64,000 bases of DNA from Clostridium gelidum. Its GTDB lineage: Bacteria; Bacillota; Clostridia; Clostridiales; Clostridiaceae. The position numbers were made by a program, and so were the translations under genes. The notes below the pieces were generated by a model that worked only from the letters and a program-made list of their open reading frames with translations, had not been told where the DNA came from and made no database searches. The DNA lies in the NCBI RefSeq assembly GCF_019977655.1, contig NZ_AP024849.1, positions 1,769,001 through 1,833,000 of the forward strand. The letters run 5' to 3'. Shown here piece by piece: positions 27,610 through 36,462 of this stretch; position 1 is the stretch's first letter, and every line of letters starts with the position of its first letter.

Positions 27610-28671
27610 ATGAAGGCATCAACTCATAGAATAGCTATTCCTTCAATTCTAGAAGTAGGAAAAGGAAATATTAATAATATAGGAAATTTAATTAAAAAAG
27701 CTATGTTTCAAAAGGTATCAATATACTTTGGAGAAGGTATTGAGGAGTTATTTGGAGATTCTATAAGTCACTCCTTAAAAGACGCCAATATTGAGATTGC
27801 AAAGATAGAAACTATTACAGATATAAACTTTGAAAAAATTAGTATAAAAGCTTTTGAAATATCAAATGATGTGGAGGCTTTAATTGGAGTTGGCGGTGGA
27901 AAAGCAATAGATGGAGTAAAGTATATGAGCTTTTTAAAAAAGCTACCATTTATTAGTATTCCAACTTCAACATCTAATGATGGATTTTCAAGTCCTGGAG
28001 CATCTCTTTTAGTAGATGGAAAACGTATGTCTCTTCCAGCTAAAACTCCTTACGGTATAATTATAGACATTGATGTAATTAAAGGAGCTCCTGAGAAATT
28101 TATATTTTCAGGAATTGGAGACTTAGTATCAAATATCACAGCTCTTTATGATTGGAAATTTGAAGAAGAGAATGGGAAGACAATTATTGATGACTTTGCA
28201 ACTATGATTTCTAAAAAAGCAGTAAATAGTTTTGTAAGAACAGAATTTAAAACTATTAAAGATGATTTGTTTCTAAAGGAGCTAGTAGATTCACTAACTT
28301 TAAATGGTATTTCAATGGAAATAGCTGGGAATAGTTCACCAGCCTCAGGATCTGAACATTTAATTTCGCATGCTTTAGATAAGTTTCTTGAGGTTCCACA
28401 ACTTCACGGTATACAAGTTGGAATTTCAACCTATATTATGTCTAAGGCACAAAATCACAGATTTGAAAGAATATCAAAAATTTTAAAAGAAACAGGCTTT
28501 TTTGATTATGTTAAAACTTTAAAAATGAGAAAAGAAGATTTTAAGAAAGCTATAGATATGGCGCCTTCAATAAAACCTAACAGATACACCTATATTCATG
28601 TTGAAGAAAATAGGATACTTGCTAAAAAGTTTATTGATGAAGATGAGATTTTAAATTCTATATTAATATAA
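27610..28671 (+). CDS. sn-Glycerol-1-phosphate dehydrogenase family protein (Fe-ADH-like)
   Basis: About 353 aa. A Rossmann-type NAD(P) site contains GVGGGKAIDGVKY. The conserved SIPTSTSNDGFSSPGASL and the metal-binding region SGSEHLISHALD with a downstream LHG-His are those of the G1P dehydrogenase/AraM group within iron-dependent alcohol dehydrogenases. The family reduces DHAP to sn-glycerol-1-phosphate, the archaeal-type lipid backbone; bacterial members make heptaprenylglyceryl phosphate precursors or are uncharacterised. ATG 27610 with GAGGAG is preferred over GTG 27601. The leader upstream may regulate it. Confidence 0.85.
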   Translation: MKASTHRIAIPSILEVGKGNINNIGNLIKKAMFQKVSIYFGEGIEELFGDSISHSLKDANIEIAKIETITDINFEKISIKAFEISNDVEALIGVGGGKAIDGVKYMSFLKKLPFISIPTSTSNDGFSSPGASLLVDGKRMSLPAKTPYGIIIDIDVIKGAPEKFIFSGIGDLVSNITALYDWKFEEENGKTIIDDFATMISKKAVNSFVRTEFKTIKDDLFLKELVDSLTLNGISMEIAGNSSPASGSEHLISHALDKFLEVPQLHGIQVGISTYIMSKAQNHRFERISKILKETGFFDYVKTLKMRKEDFKKAIDMAPSIKPNRYTYIHVEENRILAKKFIDEDEILNSILI

Positions 28672-28679
28672 GCTACTAT

Positions 28680-28712
28680 GAAGGGATTGATTTATGAATT
28701 AACCCCTTTTCT
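28680..28712 (+). terminator. Probable terminator of the dehydrogenase gene
   Basis: AAGGG near 28681 pairs with CCCCTT near 28703, followed by TTCTTTG. The stem is short with a large loop. Confidence 0.5.
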
Positions 28713-28866
28713 TTGTTTATTAGTAGTGCATTGATTTGATTCAAAATAGAGTATTTAAATATTAGGAGTTTCATAAGTATAATGACAATATATTGTAATG
28801 AGACTTAATTATGTTATAATTAAGCTTAATACATATTTGTAAAAGAATATAATGGAGTGTATCAAA

Positions 28867-30003
28867 ATGCTTAATTTACTACCAACTCAAATAAATATTG
28901 TTTTATCAATTTTATTAATTATTTTACTTGGACATGCTTATTTTAATATGAATAGAAAAACAACAACTAATAGACTATTTATGTGGATTATGGGATTAAC
29001 TTGCATTACTTCGATATTAGAGATATTTAGTGTCCTATTAAATAATCCAAATTTGAAGCAATTTATGGTATTACACAATCTAGTTAATATAATTGGATTT
29101 ATAGTAACGCCTATTATTCCGTATTTAGCATATATATTTATTAAAGAATGGGTTAATAGGTATCAGGAAGAGAAAATAGAAACAAATTATATACTTCTAC
29201 TTCCACTACTTATTAATGGGATAGCAACACTGACAAGCAATAATGAAAGTGGACTTTTTTATATAACTAGTAATAACACATATGAAAGAGGTGCGTTATT
29301 TTTTATTTTACCTTGTGTCAGCTATATATATTTTGTATATAATTTATATTTTATGTATAAGCACCGTAAAAAGTTTACTTTTTCGGAATGCGTTATGTTT
29401 AGTTCGTATTATATTCTACCTGCCGTATTTACTGTTATCCAGTTAAAAAATTATGTTTATTTGACAATTTGGAATAGTGCAGCAATAATTACGGTTATTA
29501 CTTATATTTTTATATTAAATGATCAAGCTTATAGGGATGGCATGACAGGTCTTGGAAATCGTTTAGCCTACGAACAATATGCTCAAAATATAAATCATAG
29601 AAAGCAAAAAGAACTTTCGATAATTTATATAGATATAGATGAATTTAAGAATATTAATGACCAATATGGACATTCAGAGGGGGATGAAGCAATTAAGACA
29701 TTTGCTAATTTACTTAGTAAGAGTTTTACATTAAGGCAAAAAAAACTAATACGCTTAGGCGGAGATGAGTTCGTAATTTTATTAGAAGAGAACCAGAAAG
29801 AAAAGGTTGTGTCTTACATACAAAATTTAACTCAAAATGTTGAGACATATAATAATAGAGGAGAAAAATCATATAGATTTAAATTTAGTTATGGCCTGGT
29901 AGGTTATATAAATGCTAATGAAAGCATTTATCAACTTTTAGAACGTGCAGATCAATTGATGTATGAGCAAAAGAAAAGTAGAAAGAGTGAGTTATATGGC
30001 TAG
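28867..30003 (+). CDS. Membrane diguanylate cyclase (GGDEF)
   Basis: About 378 aa. Seven or so N-terminal TM helices (about residues 8-215) form a sensor module similar to 7TM or histidine-kinase N-terminal sensors. The GGDEF domain (about 220-375) has an intact active-site loop G298-G-D-E-F302 preceded by IDIDEFKNIND. There is no RxxD inhibitory site five residues before GGDEF, so product feedback may be absent. It should make c-di-GMP. ATG 28867 with GGAG at 28854-28857 is preferred over ATG 28852. Confidence 0.9.
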   Translation: MLNLLPTQINIVLSILLIILLGHAYFNMNRKTTTNRLFMWIMGLTCITSILEIFSVLLNNPNLKQFMVLHNLVNIIGFIVTPIIPYLAYIFIKEWVNRYQEEKIETNYILLLPLLINGIATLTSNNESGLFYITSNNTYERGALFFILPCVSYIYFVYNLYFMYKHRKKFTFSECVMFSSYYILPAVFTVIQLKNYVYLTIWNSAAIITVITYIFILNDQAYRDGMTGLGNRLAYEQYAQNINHRKQKELSIIYIDIDEFKNINDQYGHSEGDEAIKTFANLLSKSFTLRQKKLIRLGGDEFVILLEENQKEKVVSYIQNLTQNVETYNNRGEKSYRFKFSYGLVGYINANESIYQLLERADQLMYEQKKSRKSELYG

Positions 30004-30030
30004 TTACAAATGAAGTAACTAGTCTTTTTA
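30000..30030 (+). terminator. Rho-independent terminator overlapping the GGDEF stop codon
   Basis: CTAGTTAC (30000-30007) pairs with GTAACTAG (30014-30021) and is followed by TCTTTTT. The TAG stop codon lies in the 5' arm. Confidence 0.8.
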
Positions 30031-30142
30031 AATTTATACATTATAGGATTTACAAAATATGATATAATAAGGATTATTTATATAAAACTAGGCACAAGAG
30101 TTTATTACAGTGAACTTAATATTTTGTGAGAGGATGTATATA

Positions 30143-30289
30143 TTGATTATAGTAATATTAATTGGGTTATTTGGATCATACATTTTAATACAAACAGCTA
30201 TTGACAGATCAATCAATACAAAAATTCTAAAAGAAAATTATAAGACTTTAGTTGAGATAAGAGACTTACTTAAAGAGCAAAATAAATAA
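30143..30289 (+). CDS. Small single-TM membrane protein, 48 aa
   Basis: Starts at TTG with GAGAGG nine bases upstream; an in-frame ATG at 30134 sits too close to the RBS. One TM helix (about residues 2-20) is followed by a polar helix ending in LVEIRDLLKEQNK. It lies 24 bp before the ABC ATPase gene and probably belongs to that operon, perhaps as an accessory peptide of the transporter. Confidence 0.55.
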   Translation: MIIVILIGLFGSYILIQTAIDRSINTKILKENYKTLVEIRDLLKEQNK

Positions 30290-30312
30290 GAAAATATATT
30301 CAAGGGGACGAT

Positions 30313-31101
30313 ATGATGGAAAACTCAGAAAGTATAATATCAATTAAGGATTTAACAATGAGCTATGGCAGTAAGAATGTTCTTAATGGAATAAATTTGG
30401 AAATTCCTAGGGGGCAGATAATAGGATATATAGGGACTAACGGTGCGGGTAAAAGCACAACTATAAAAATAATGCTTGGGATAATAGAAGGTTATGAGGG
30501 TAAAGTAGAAATATTAGGACAAGATATAAGCAATGGAAGTATAGAATATAAAAAGAAAATAGGTTATGTACCAGAACTTGCAGATATATATGATAACTTA
30601 ACTGCTTATGAGTATATAAGCTTTTTAGGTGAAATATATGAATTAGATCAGACAAAGCTTATTGACAGAGCAAAAAGGTTAATGGGCTTATTTGGAATTG
30701 AAGGAGTTATAGATTCAAGAATATCTTCATATTCAAAAGGTATGAAGCAAAAGCTACTTATAATATGTAGTTTAATTCATAATCCAGATATATTATTTTT
30801 TGATGAGCCTTTAAGCGGACTAGATGCTAATAGTGTAATGGTCTTTAAAGAAGTTATGCATGCTCTTGCAAAATCAGGAAAAACTATATTTTATTCTTCA
30901 CATATAATGGATGTTGTTGAGAAGGTAAGTGATAGAATATTACTTTTAAATGAGGGCCAAATAGTTGCAGATGGAAGTTTTGAGGAGCTTAAGAATAATC
31001 AGAGAGAAGGATCACTAGAAGAAATATTTAATGAGCTAACAGGCTTTAATGAACATGCAGACATTGCTAAAGAATTTGTTTCTTTGGTTGAAGAGGTGTG
31101 A
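30313..31101 (+). CDS. ABC transporter ATP-binding protein (ABC-2 type)
   Basis: 262 aa. Complete nucleotide-binding domain: Walker A GTNGAGKST, Q-loop VPELADIYDNL, signature YSKGMKQK, Walker B ILFFDEPLSGLD, H-loop FYSSHIMD. The C-terminal extension of about 40 residues resembles drug or bacteriocin exporter ATPases. Start ATG 30313 or 30316, with GGGGAC upstream. It is followed almost at once by the permease gene. Confidence 0.92.
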   Translation: MMENSESIISIKDLTMSYGSKNVLNGINLEIPRGQIIGYIGTNGAGKSTTIKIMLGIIEGYEGKVEILGQDISNGSIEYKKKIGYVPELADIYDNLTAYEYISFLGEIYELDQTKLIDRAKRLMGLFGIEGVIDSRISSYSKGMKQKLLIICSLIHNPDILFFDEPLSGLDANSVMVFKEVMHALAKSGKTIFYSSHIMDVVEKVSDRILLLNEGQIVADGSFEELKNNQREGSLEEIFNELTGFNEHADIAKEFVSLVEEV

Positions 31102-31105
31102 TTTT

Positions 31106-32764
31106 ATGAAGGATTTCACTGTATTAAAGATATTAGATAAATTTCAATCATTATATAAAAAATTAGGCGTTAACTATAAGACTATGAGAATGATTTTACA
31201 GATAAAACTAACTATGGATGGTCGTAGAGTAATTACTGCCATGGCAAATAATAAAAAGATAGATGAAAGCACTGACAAAAATAGCTATCTACGATTATTG
31301 ATGATTAATGCATTTATGAGCATTTTTATTGGATTAATAATGATGAGTGGTATGCCAGCTATGAAAGCTACAAATATTGTAATAGGTATAAATTTATTTA
31401 TGATGGTATCACTTATGATATCTGACTTTTCAGCAGTATTGTTAGATGTAAAGGAGAAAAATATATTATTACCTAAACCTATAGATAGTAAGACATTTAA
31501 TGCAGCAAAAACTACGCATATATGTATATATTTAATGGGCATATCATTATCATTAAATTTCATTCCGTTAATTATTGGTTCAGTGAATTATGGAGTTCTA
31601 TTTTTTGTGATATTTATCGTAGAAAATATACTTGAAGTATTAATAGTTATAGCAGTAACAGCGTTATTATATACTGTAGTTTTAAAGTATTTTGATGGAG
31701 AAAAACTAAAGGATATAATAAACTATTTTCAAATATTTTTAGCATTTGTATTTTCATTTGGATATCAAATGGTTGGTAGAGTTTTTAATATTAGAAGTAT
31801 GAATAGTGAATATGTGCCTGAAATTTGGCATGCGTTACTTCCATCCATGTGGTTTGCAGCGCCATTTGGTATAGTAATAGATAATAATAAACAACATTTT
31901 CTAATATTTTTAGTTGTACTTGCAATAATAGGACCAATTATATTAATGACGATTTATATTAAAAGCGTAGTACCGTATTTTGAAAAGAATCTTCAAAAAT
32001 TAAATGATAATGGGGGAGCCATAAGTCGGGGAAGTGAAAAAAGAAAAGAATTTATAGCAGCATTAGTCTGCACGGACAACATTGAAAAAAGTATGTTTAA
32101 ATTCACTCAAAATATGATAGCTACAGAGAGAACCTTGAAACTTAAGGTATATCCATCCCTTGCAATGGCTATCTTTATGCCAGTTATATTTATATTTATA
32201 GATAGAGAAGAATCATTTATGGATAATATTCAAACAGGTTATGGTGGGAAAATTCATTTATTAATGTATATAAGTATATTGCTACTATGTTTTTGCACAG
32301 CGTATATAAACAATAGTGATAGTTATAAGGGAGCATTTATATACAAGGTGTTACCAATAGAAAATCCAGGAGCAATATTAAAAGGGGCAGTAAAAGGAAC
32401 TATATTTAAGCTAATAATACCAGTTTATATGTTAGAGGCAGTGGTGTTCTTAATATTAAAAGGACCATCAATAATTATGGATTTAATTGCAATGTTTTTA
32501 GTTCTTTTAATATCATCATTAGTGTATTTTAAAATATCAAATAAGGCAATGCCATTTAGTGTAAAGTTTGCTATTGCAGATAGTGGTAAGCTTATAGGAC
32601 CAGGTATAATAACAATGTTGCTACTTGTGGCATTGGCTATAGTTCATATAGTAATTAGAAATAATATGATATTTGTTGGAATTTATGCATTAGTGCTTTT
32701 AATAGTTAATCTGATTCTTTGGAAAATTAGCTTTAAGGTAAATTGGAAAGACATAAAAATGTGA
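31106..32764 (+). CDS. ABC-2 type permease, large
   Basis: About 552 aa with about 12 predicted TM helices and a central cytoplasmic loop around residues 310-340. I do not recognise a narrower family, but the gene starts 4 bp after the ATPase stop (GAGGTG RBS inside the upstream gene), so it is the membrane partner. In-frame upstream codons back to 31049 lack an RBS. The substrate is unknown; such pairs often export peptides or lipids. Confidence 0.85.
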   Translation: MKDFTVLKILDKFQSLYKKLGVNYKTMRMILQIKLTMDGRRVITAMANNKKIDESTDKNSYLRLLMINAFMSIFIGLIMMSGMPAMKATNIVIGINLFMMVSLMISDFSAVLLDVKEKNILLPKPIDSKTFNAAKTTHICIYLMGISLSLNFIPLIIGSVNYGVLFFVIFIVENILEVLIVIAVTALLYTVVLKYFDGEKLKDIINYFQIFLAFVFSFGYQMVGRVFNIRSMNSEYVPEIWHALLPSMWFAAPFGIVIDNNKQHFLIFLVVLAIIGPIILMTIYIKSVVPYFEKNLQKLNDNGGAISRGSEKRKEFIAALVCTDNIEKSMFKFTQNMIATERTLKLKVYPSLAMAIFMPVIFIFIDREESFMDNIQTGYGGKIHLLMYISILLLCFCTAYINNSDSYKGAFIYKVLPIENPGAILKGAVKGTIFKLIIPVYMLEAVVFLILKGPSIIMDLIAMFLVLLISSLVYFKISNKAMPFSVKFAIADSGKLIGPGIITMLLLVALAIVHIVIRNNMIFVGIYALVLLIVNLILWKISFKVNWKDIKM

Positions 32765-32781
32765 AAAATCTTTTCATTGCA

Positions 32782-34209
32782 TTATCTATTGTTTTTCCCC
32801 TTGTTTTCTTTTTGTTTGTTTCCCTTTATTTGTGGGGCAGCCGGAACAACTTTTTGTCCCTGGCTTATAACTAAATCAATTTTGCTGTTTTTTTCATATG
32901 ATGTATTTACCATAGGTGATTGACTAATAATTGAACCCTTAGGTATACTATTGCTATAATCATTTGAGATATTGCCAAGCGAAAATCCATTATTAATTAT
33001 GGTGTTTGTTGCAATATCTTGAGTCATTCCAATAAGTGAAGGCACAAGTTTATTTTCAGGCTCTGGTAATTGTACGCTTACTTCAGGAACAGCAGTTTCT
33101 GCAATGGGCTTTTCTATATTTGTAGAAGGCCCTATGGAAAGATATTTCCCGAAAACACCAATAATCATAACTAAAATAATTGATCCGACAATTAGCATTA
33201 TTTTCTTATTATTGCTGGTATTTTTATTTTTTAACAGTACTGTTCTATCTTTTTTAATTATCGGATTTTTAGGATCAGCCACTTGACTCATAACTGTTGT
33301 TGAATCAATTTTTGTATCAGATACCACTGGCTCCGTCATCATAACCATTGTAGCCTCTAGTGACCTATTATGCAATTTCACTTTTAAATTAAAATCTTCA
33401 TTAAGTGCCTTTAAAATCTCTGCCATTTCGGTAGCTGTTTGGTATCTATTAATAGGTTCTTTTTCCAATGCCTTTAAAATGACTTGATTTATATCTTCAG
33501 GTATATTTGTAATAACTTCATTGGGGGGAATAATAGGTTTTTGAATATGCATGATAGCTATGGAAACAGAGATTTCTGCATTATAAGGTACTTGTCCAGT
33601 CACCATTTCATACATTACAATACCTAAGGAGTATATGTCTGTTCTAAAATCTACAGATATTCCTTTTGCTTGTTCTGGAGAAAAATAATGTACAGAGCCT
33701 ATAACCATATTCGAATTGCTTATTGTTGCTGAATCTACTACTTTAGCTATTCCAAAATCTGCTACCTTAACTATATTATCCTCGGTGATCAAAATATTAT
33801 CTGGTTTTATATCTCGATGAATTATATTATTTTTATGAGCACATTCAAGTGCTTTGACTATTTGTAAAGATATCTCTAAAGTCTTCAAAGAGCTAAGCCT
33901 ACCAGATTCCTTTATTACTTGTTTTAATGTTTTTCCATTAATATATTCCATAACTATAAAATTAATATTGTTTTCGGAACCAACATCATGGACATTAACT
34001 ATGTTTGCATGTGACAAGCTTGCAGCTGAATTAGCCTCCAGTTTAAACCTAGCAACAAAGCATTCATCATTACTTAACTCTGATTTTAATATTTTTATAG
34101 CGACAAATCTATTTAATAAATGGCACTTTGCTTTATAAACAATTCCCATGCCACCTTCACCAATCTTTTCTAATAACTCATATCTATTTAAAAGTAATTT
34201 CCCTATCAT
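32782..34209 (-). CDS. Membrane Ser/Thr protein kinase with one PASTA domain (copy 1)
   Basis: 475 aa. The N-terminal Hanks-type kinase has glycine loop GEGGMGIVYKA, VAIK Lys39, catalytic HRDIKPDN (Asp133) and DFG (Asp151). A juxtamembrane linker is followed by one TM helix (about 331-350) and a single extracellular PASTA domain (about 385-455, KLVPSLIGMTQD). PrkC/PknB-type kinases usually have three or more PASTA units and sit beside a PP2C phosphatase; neither is the case here. About 75-80% identical by eye to the kinase at 36463-37872. It is convergent with the ABC permease. Confidence 0.92.
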   Translation of the reverse strand: MIGKLLLNRYELLEKIGEGGMGIVYKAKCHLLNRFVAIKILKSELSNDECFVARFKLEANSAASLSHANIVNVHDVGSENNINFIVMEYINGKTLKQVIKESGRLSSLKTLEISLQIVKALECAHKNNIIHRDIKPDNILITEDNIVKVADFGIAKVVDSATISNSNMVIGSVHYFSPEQAKGISVDFRTDIYSLGIVMYEMVTGQVPYNAEISVSIAIMHIQKPIIPPNEVITNIPEDINQVILKALEKEPINRYQTATEMAEILKALNEDFNLKVKLHNRSLEATMVMMTEPVVSDTKIDSTTVMSQVADPKNPIIKKDRTVLLKNKNTSNNKKIMLIVGSIILVMIIGVFGKYLSIGPSTNIEKPIAETAVPEVSVQLPEPENKLVPSLIGMTQDIATNTIINNGFSLGNISNDYSNSIPKGSIISQSPMVNTSYEKNSKIDLVISQGQKVVPAAPQIKGNKQKENKGKNNR

Positions 34210-34253
34210 ATTTATCCTCCTCGTAAAAACAGTAATATATAGAGTATATCACA

Positions 34254-34460
34254 ATGGATATTTATGACCTCATTGCTTTTGAAAGAGATTATGCATGGTT
34301 TAAATTTAAACTTCTAAATAACTGTATTATTAATAGAATAAAGAAGGGTGAAATCTTAAGCAATATACATTCAGTTACAGTTTGTCTTATGCTTTGGGCA
34401 ACTATGGTAGGTTTTATTGGATTAATTAATAAAAAAGAAAAAATATTAATTCTTATTTGA
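34254..34460 (+). CDS. Possible small ORF, 68 aa, weak support
   Basis: An open frame with a mixed polar N-terminus and one hydrophobic stretch (about residues 42-60). No ribosome binding site precedes ATG 34254, and it lies in the promoter region of the divergent kinase gene. It may be a chance frame. Confidence 0.25.
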   Translation: MDIYDLIAFERDYAWFKFKLLNNCIINRIKKGEILSNIHSVTVCLMLWATMVGFIGLINKKEKILILI

Positions 34461-34480
34461 ATATAAATTTTACCCTTAGG

Positions 34481-34507
34481 TTATACTAATTTTTAGAATT
34501 AGTATAA
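34481..34507. promoter_or_regulatory. Perfect 11-bp palindrome before a small gene
   Basis: TTATACTAATT (34481-34491) and AATTAGTATAA (34497-34507) are exact inverse copies around TTTAG. The element contains a TATACT -10-like word and ends three bases before the AAAGGAGGG ribosome binding site. It could be an operator or an mRNA hairpin controlling initiation. Confidence 0.55.
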
Positions 34508-34527
34508 ACAAAAGGAGGGAAATTTTA

Positions 34528-34683
34528 ATGGAGAAATTAAAAAAAGGTGAACATGAAAAAGCTATGGAGAAAGCAAAAGAAATGGTTGATAGAGGTTGTG
34601 GAATGGGTGAGATAGTAGGAGAAACAAATCTCAGTGAAGAGAATGTAATGAAAGCGAAAAGAAAGTGGGAAGATCGATCTTAA
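34528..34683 (+). CDS. Small charged protein, 51 aa, HTH-like
   Basis: A strong RBS (AAAGGAGGG) is correctly spaced before ATG. The peptide is Lys/Glu rich and has a possible helix-turn-helix in GMGEIVGETNLSEENVMKAK, with the spacing of small sporulation- or phage-like DNA binders. No family is recognised with confidence. It is followed by a terminator at 34749. Confidence 0.6.
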   Translation: MEKLKKGEHEKAMEKAKEMVDRGCGMGEIVGETNLSEENVMKAKRKWEDRS

Positions 34684-34748
34684 AACTTATGTTGATATAC
34701 AATGATTCTATATGAGGAAATATGTTAATTAAGGAGTAAATTCAACGC

Positions 34749-34799
34749 AATAACTGTCAGTAAGCTACTTGAATAAAGTCTTACAGGCAGTTATTTTTC
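34749..34799 (+). terminator. Rho-independent terminator
   Basis: AATAACTG-t-C-a-GTAAG pairs with CTTAC-aG-g-CAGTTATT and is followed by TTTCT. It ends the 51-aa gene transcript. Confidence 0.75.
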
Positions 34800-34956
34800 T
34801 ACAAATTCCAAAGTAATTTCTAAGGTAAGAGGTTAATAACTAGTCACATTGAAAACTCGCACAACTTATTTTTTTATTATAAAGCTATGTTTAAGAATAG
34901 TGTTGATTTGAACATAAAAAATGACTACACTATCAAATAAAATCATATTTGTTTTC

Positions 34957-35220
34957 CTAATGTGGCAAGTTTTTTTCTTTGTTATTTAATTTTAATTCAT
35001 TATATAGAAATATCATAGTAATAACAAAACTTAATACAGTAAAACAAATAAATAGAACTCCATTATTTATAAATTTCCCTATAATAGGAATTCCTATTAA
35101 AAAATAAATTGTAATTAAAGGATATGCTAATTTTCGTAGTTTTCGAGTTCTAATAAATTCTGACATACTAACAATCAATAAAGAGATTGTTAGTATTGCT
35201 GTTATTAACTCCAATTTCAT
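34957..35220 (-). CDS. Small membrane protein, three TM helices
   Basis: About 87 aa. Hydrophobic segments at residues about 4-20, 33-48 and 52-75, with a charged C-terminus. ATG 35220 lies nine bases after GGAG on the minus strand; an upstream ATG (35229) would touch the RBS. No family recognised. It is divergent from the HAD gene. Confidence 0.6.
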   Translation of the reverse strand: MKLELITAILTISLLIVSMSEFIRTRKLRKLAYPLITIYFLIGIPIIGKFINNGVLFICFTVLSFVITMIFLYNELKLNNKEKNLPH

Positions 35221-35394
35221 AAATATCATCTCCGTCCTAAAGTATTATTAAATATATATGTTGAGATAATTAATGTATTCTTAAACATAGCCTATCATAA
35301 AAATGTATAGTTAATAAAATGGTATAATTAAAAGACAATTGAGTCTAATATTAAAATAAATTAATTTAGAAAACTATGTAGAGGAGATTTTAAA

Positions 35395-36258
35395 ATGATA
35401 AAATTAATTGCATCTGATATGGATGGAACTTTAATAGGCACTAATCATAAGATATCAATAGAAAATATAGAAGCAATAAAAATTGCTCAAGAAAAAGGAG
35501 TTAAATTTGCTATTGCAACTGGCAGAGCATATGAAGATGTTAAACCATTCTTAGATGAGTATGGTTTGAAATGTGAATGCGTTGTACTAAATGGCGGAGA
35601 ATATAGGGATATTGCAGGTAAAATAGTTGTAGGGATTTATATTGATAAAAGTATAGCAGCTGAAGTTTTAAACATAATGTCAAAGTATGATTTAGCAGTT
35701 GAAATATATACTGATAATGGATATTATACAACAAATACAAAGGAAGAAACTTTAAAAGGAATGATTAAAAGAGCAAAAACTTTTCATCCAGATGTTACAG
35801 ATTCAGATGAAATTTATATAAATGCTATAAATCATCCTCATTTTATTAATATGAATTACATAACAAATTTGGAGGAATTCTTAAAAAGTGATGTAAATAT
35901 AGGCAAATTTGTTTCTTTTGCAGAGTCAATTGATGAAATAAATAGTCTCAAGGAAGAATTGAATAAATTAGATGGACTAGCTATATCATCAAGTTTTGTT
36001 ACTAATATTGAAATTAATGATGTTAATGCGACCAAAGGACGTATATTAGCTAAAGTTGCAAAAAGAATGGGTATAAGAAAAGAAGAAGTAGCTATTTTAG
36101 GTGATAGCTTTAATGATTATTCTATGTTTGTAGAATTTCCAAATTCATTTGCTATGGAAAATGCAATACCAGAAATTAAAGAAGTTGCAAAATACATAAC
36201 TGCAAGTAATTCAGAGCATGGTGTAGCAAAAGCAATCTATCGTATATTGGATATTTAA
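35395..36258 (+). CDS. HAD family hydrolase, Cof-type (YidA-like) phosphatase
   Basis: 287 aa. HAD motif I is DMDGT with nucleophile Asp8 and Asp10; the C2-type cap domain occupies about residues 85-190; motif IV GDSFNDYSMF is near the C-terminus. The family dephosphorylates sugar phosphates and related metabolites. GAGGAG precedes the ATG. It lies between two PASTA kinases but is on the opposite strand. A terminator follows. Confidence 0.9.
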   Translation: MIKLIASDMDGTLIGTNHKISIENIEAIKIAQEKGVKFAIATGRAYEDVKPFLDEYGLKCECVVLNGGEYRDIAGKIVVGIYIDKSIAAEVLNIMSKYDLAVEIYTDNGYYTTNTKEETLKGMIKRAKTFHPDVTDSDEIYINAINHPHFINMNYITNLEEFLKSDVNIGKFVSFAESIDEINSLKEELNKLDGLAISSSFVTNIEINDVNATKGRILAKVAKRMGIRKEEVAILGDSFNDYSMFVEFPNSFAMENAIPEIKEVAKYITASNSEHGVAKAIYRILDI

Positions 36259-36370
36259 AGTGATATTAAAGTGGTTTTATTTGAAAAAGTAGATAAAAGT
36301 AATGTAAATAAATATATGAATTAGTTATTTTAATAATTTAAACATATAGTGATTTAATACATCAAGAATA

Positions 36371-36411
36371 TTCCAGACAGTACTTAATGCAAGTGCTGCC
36401 TGGAATTATTT
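36371..36411. terminator. Terminator between HAD and kinase copy 2
   Basis: CCAGACAGTACTT (36374-36386) pairs with AAGTGCTGCCTGG (36392-36404) with one mismatch and one G-U, followed by AATTATTTTG. Probably serves the HAD gene. Confidence 0.75.
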
Positions 36412-36462
36412 TGTTTATAAGATATAAGATGAATTAGAGCTTCATCTATAGTTTTTACCTTT

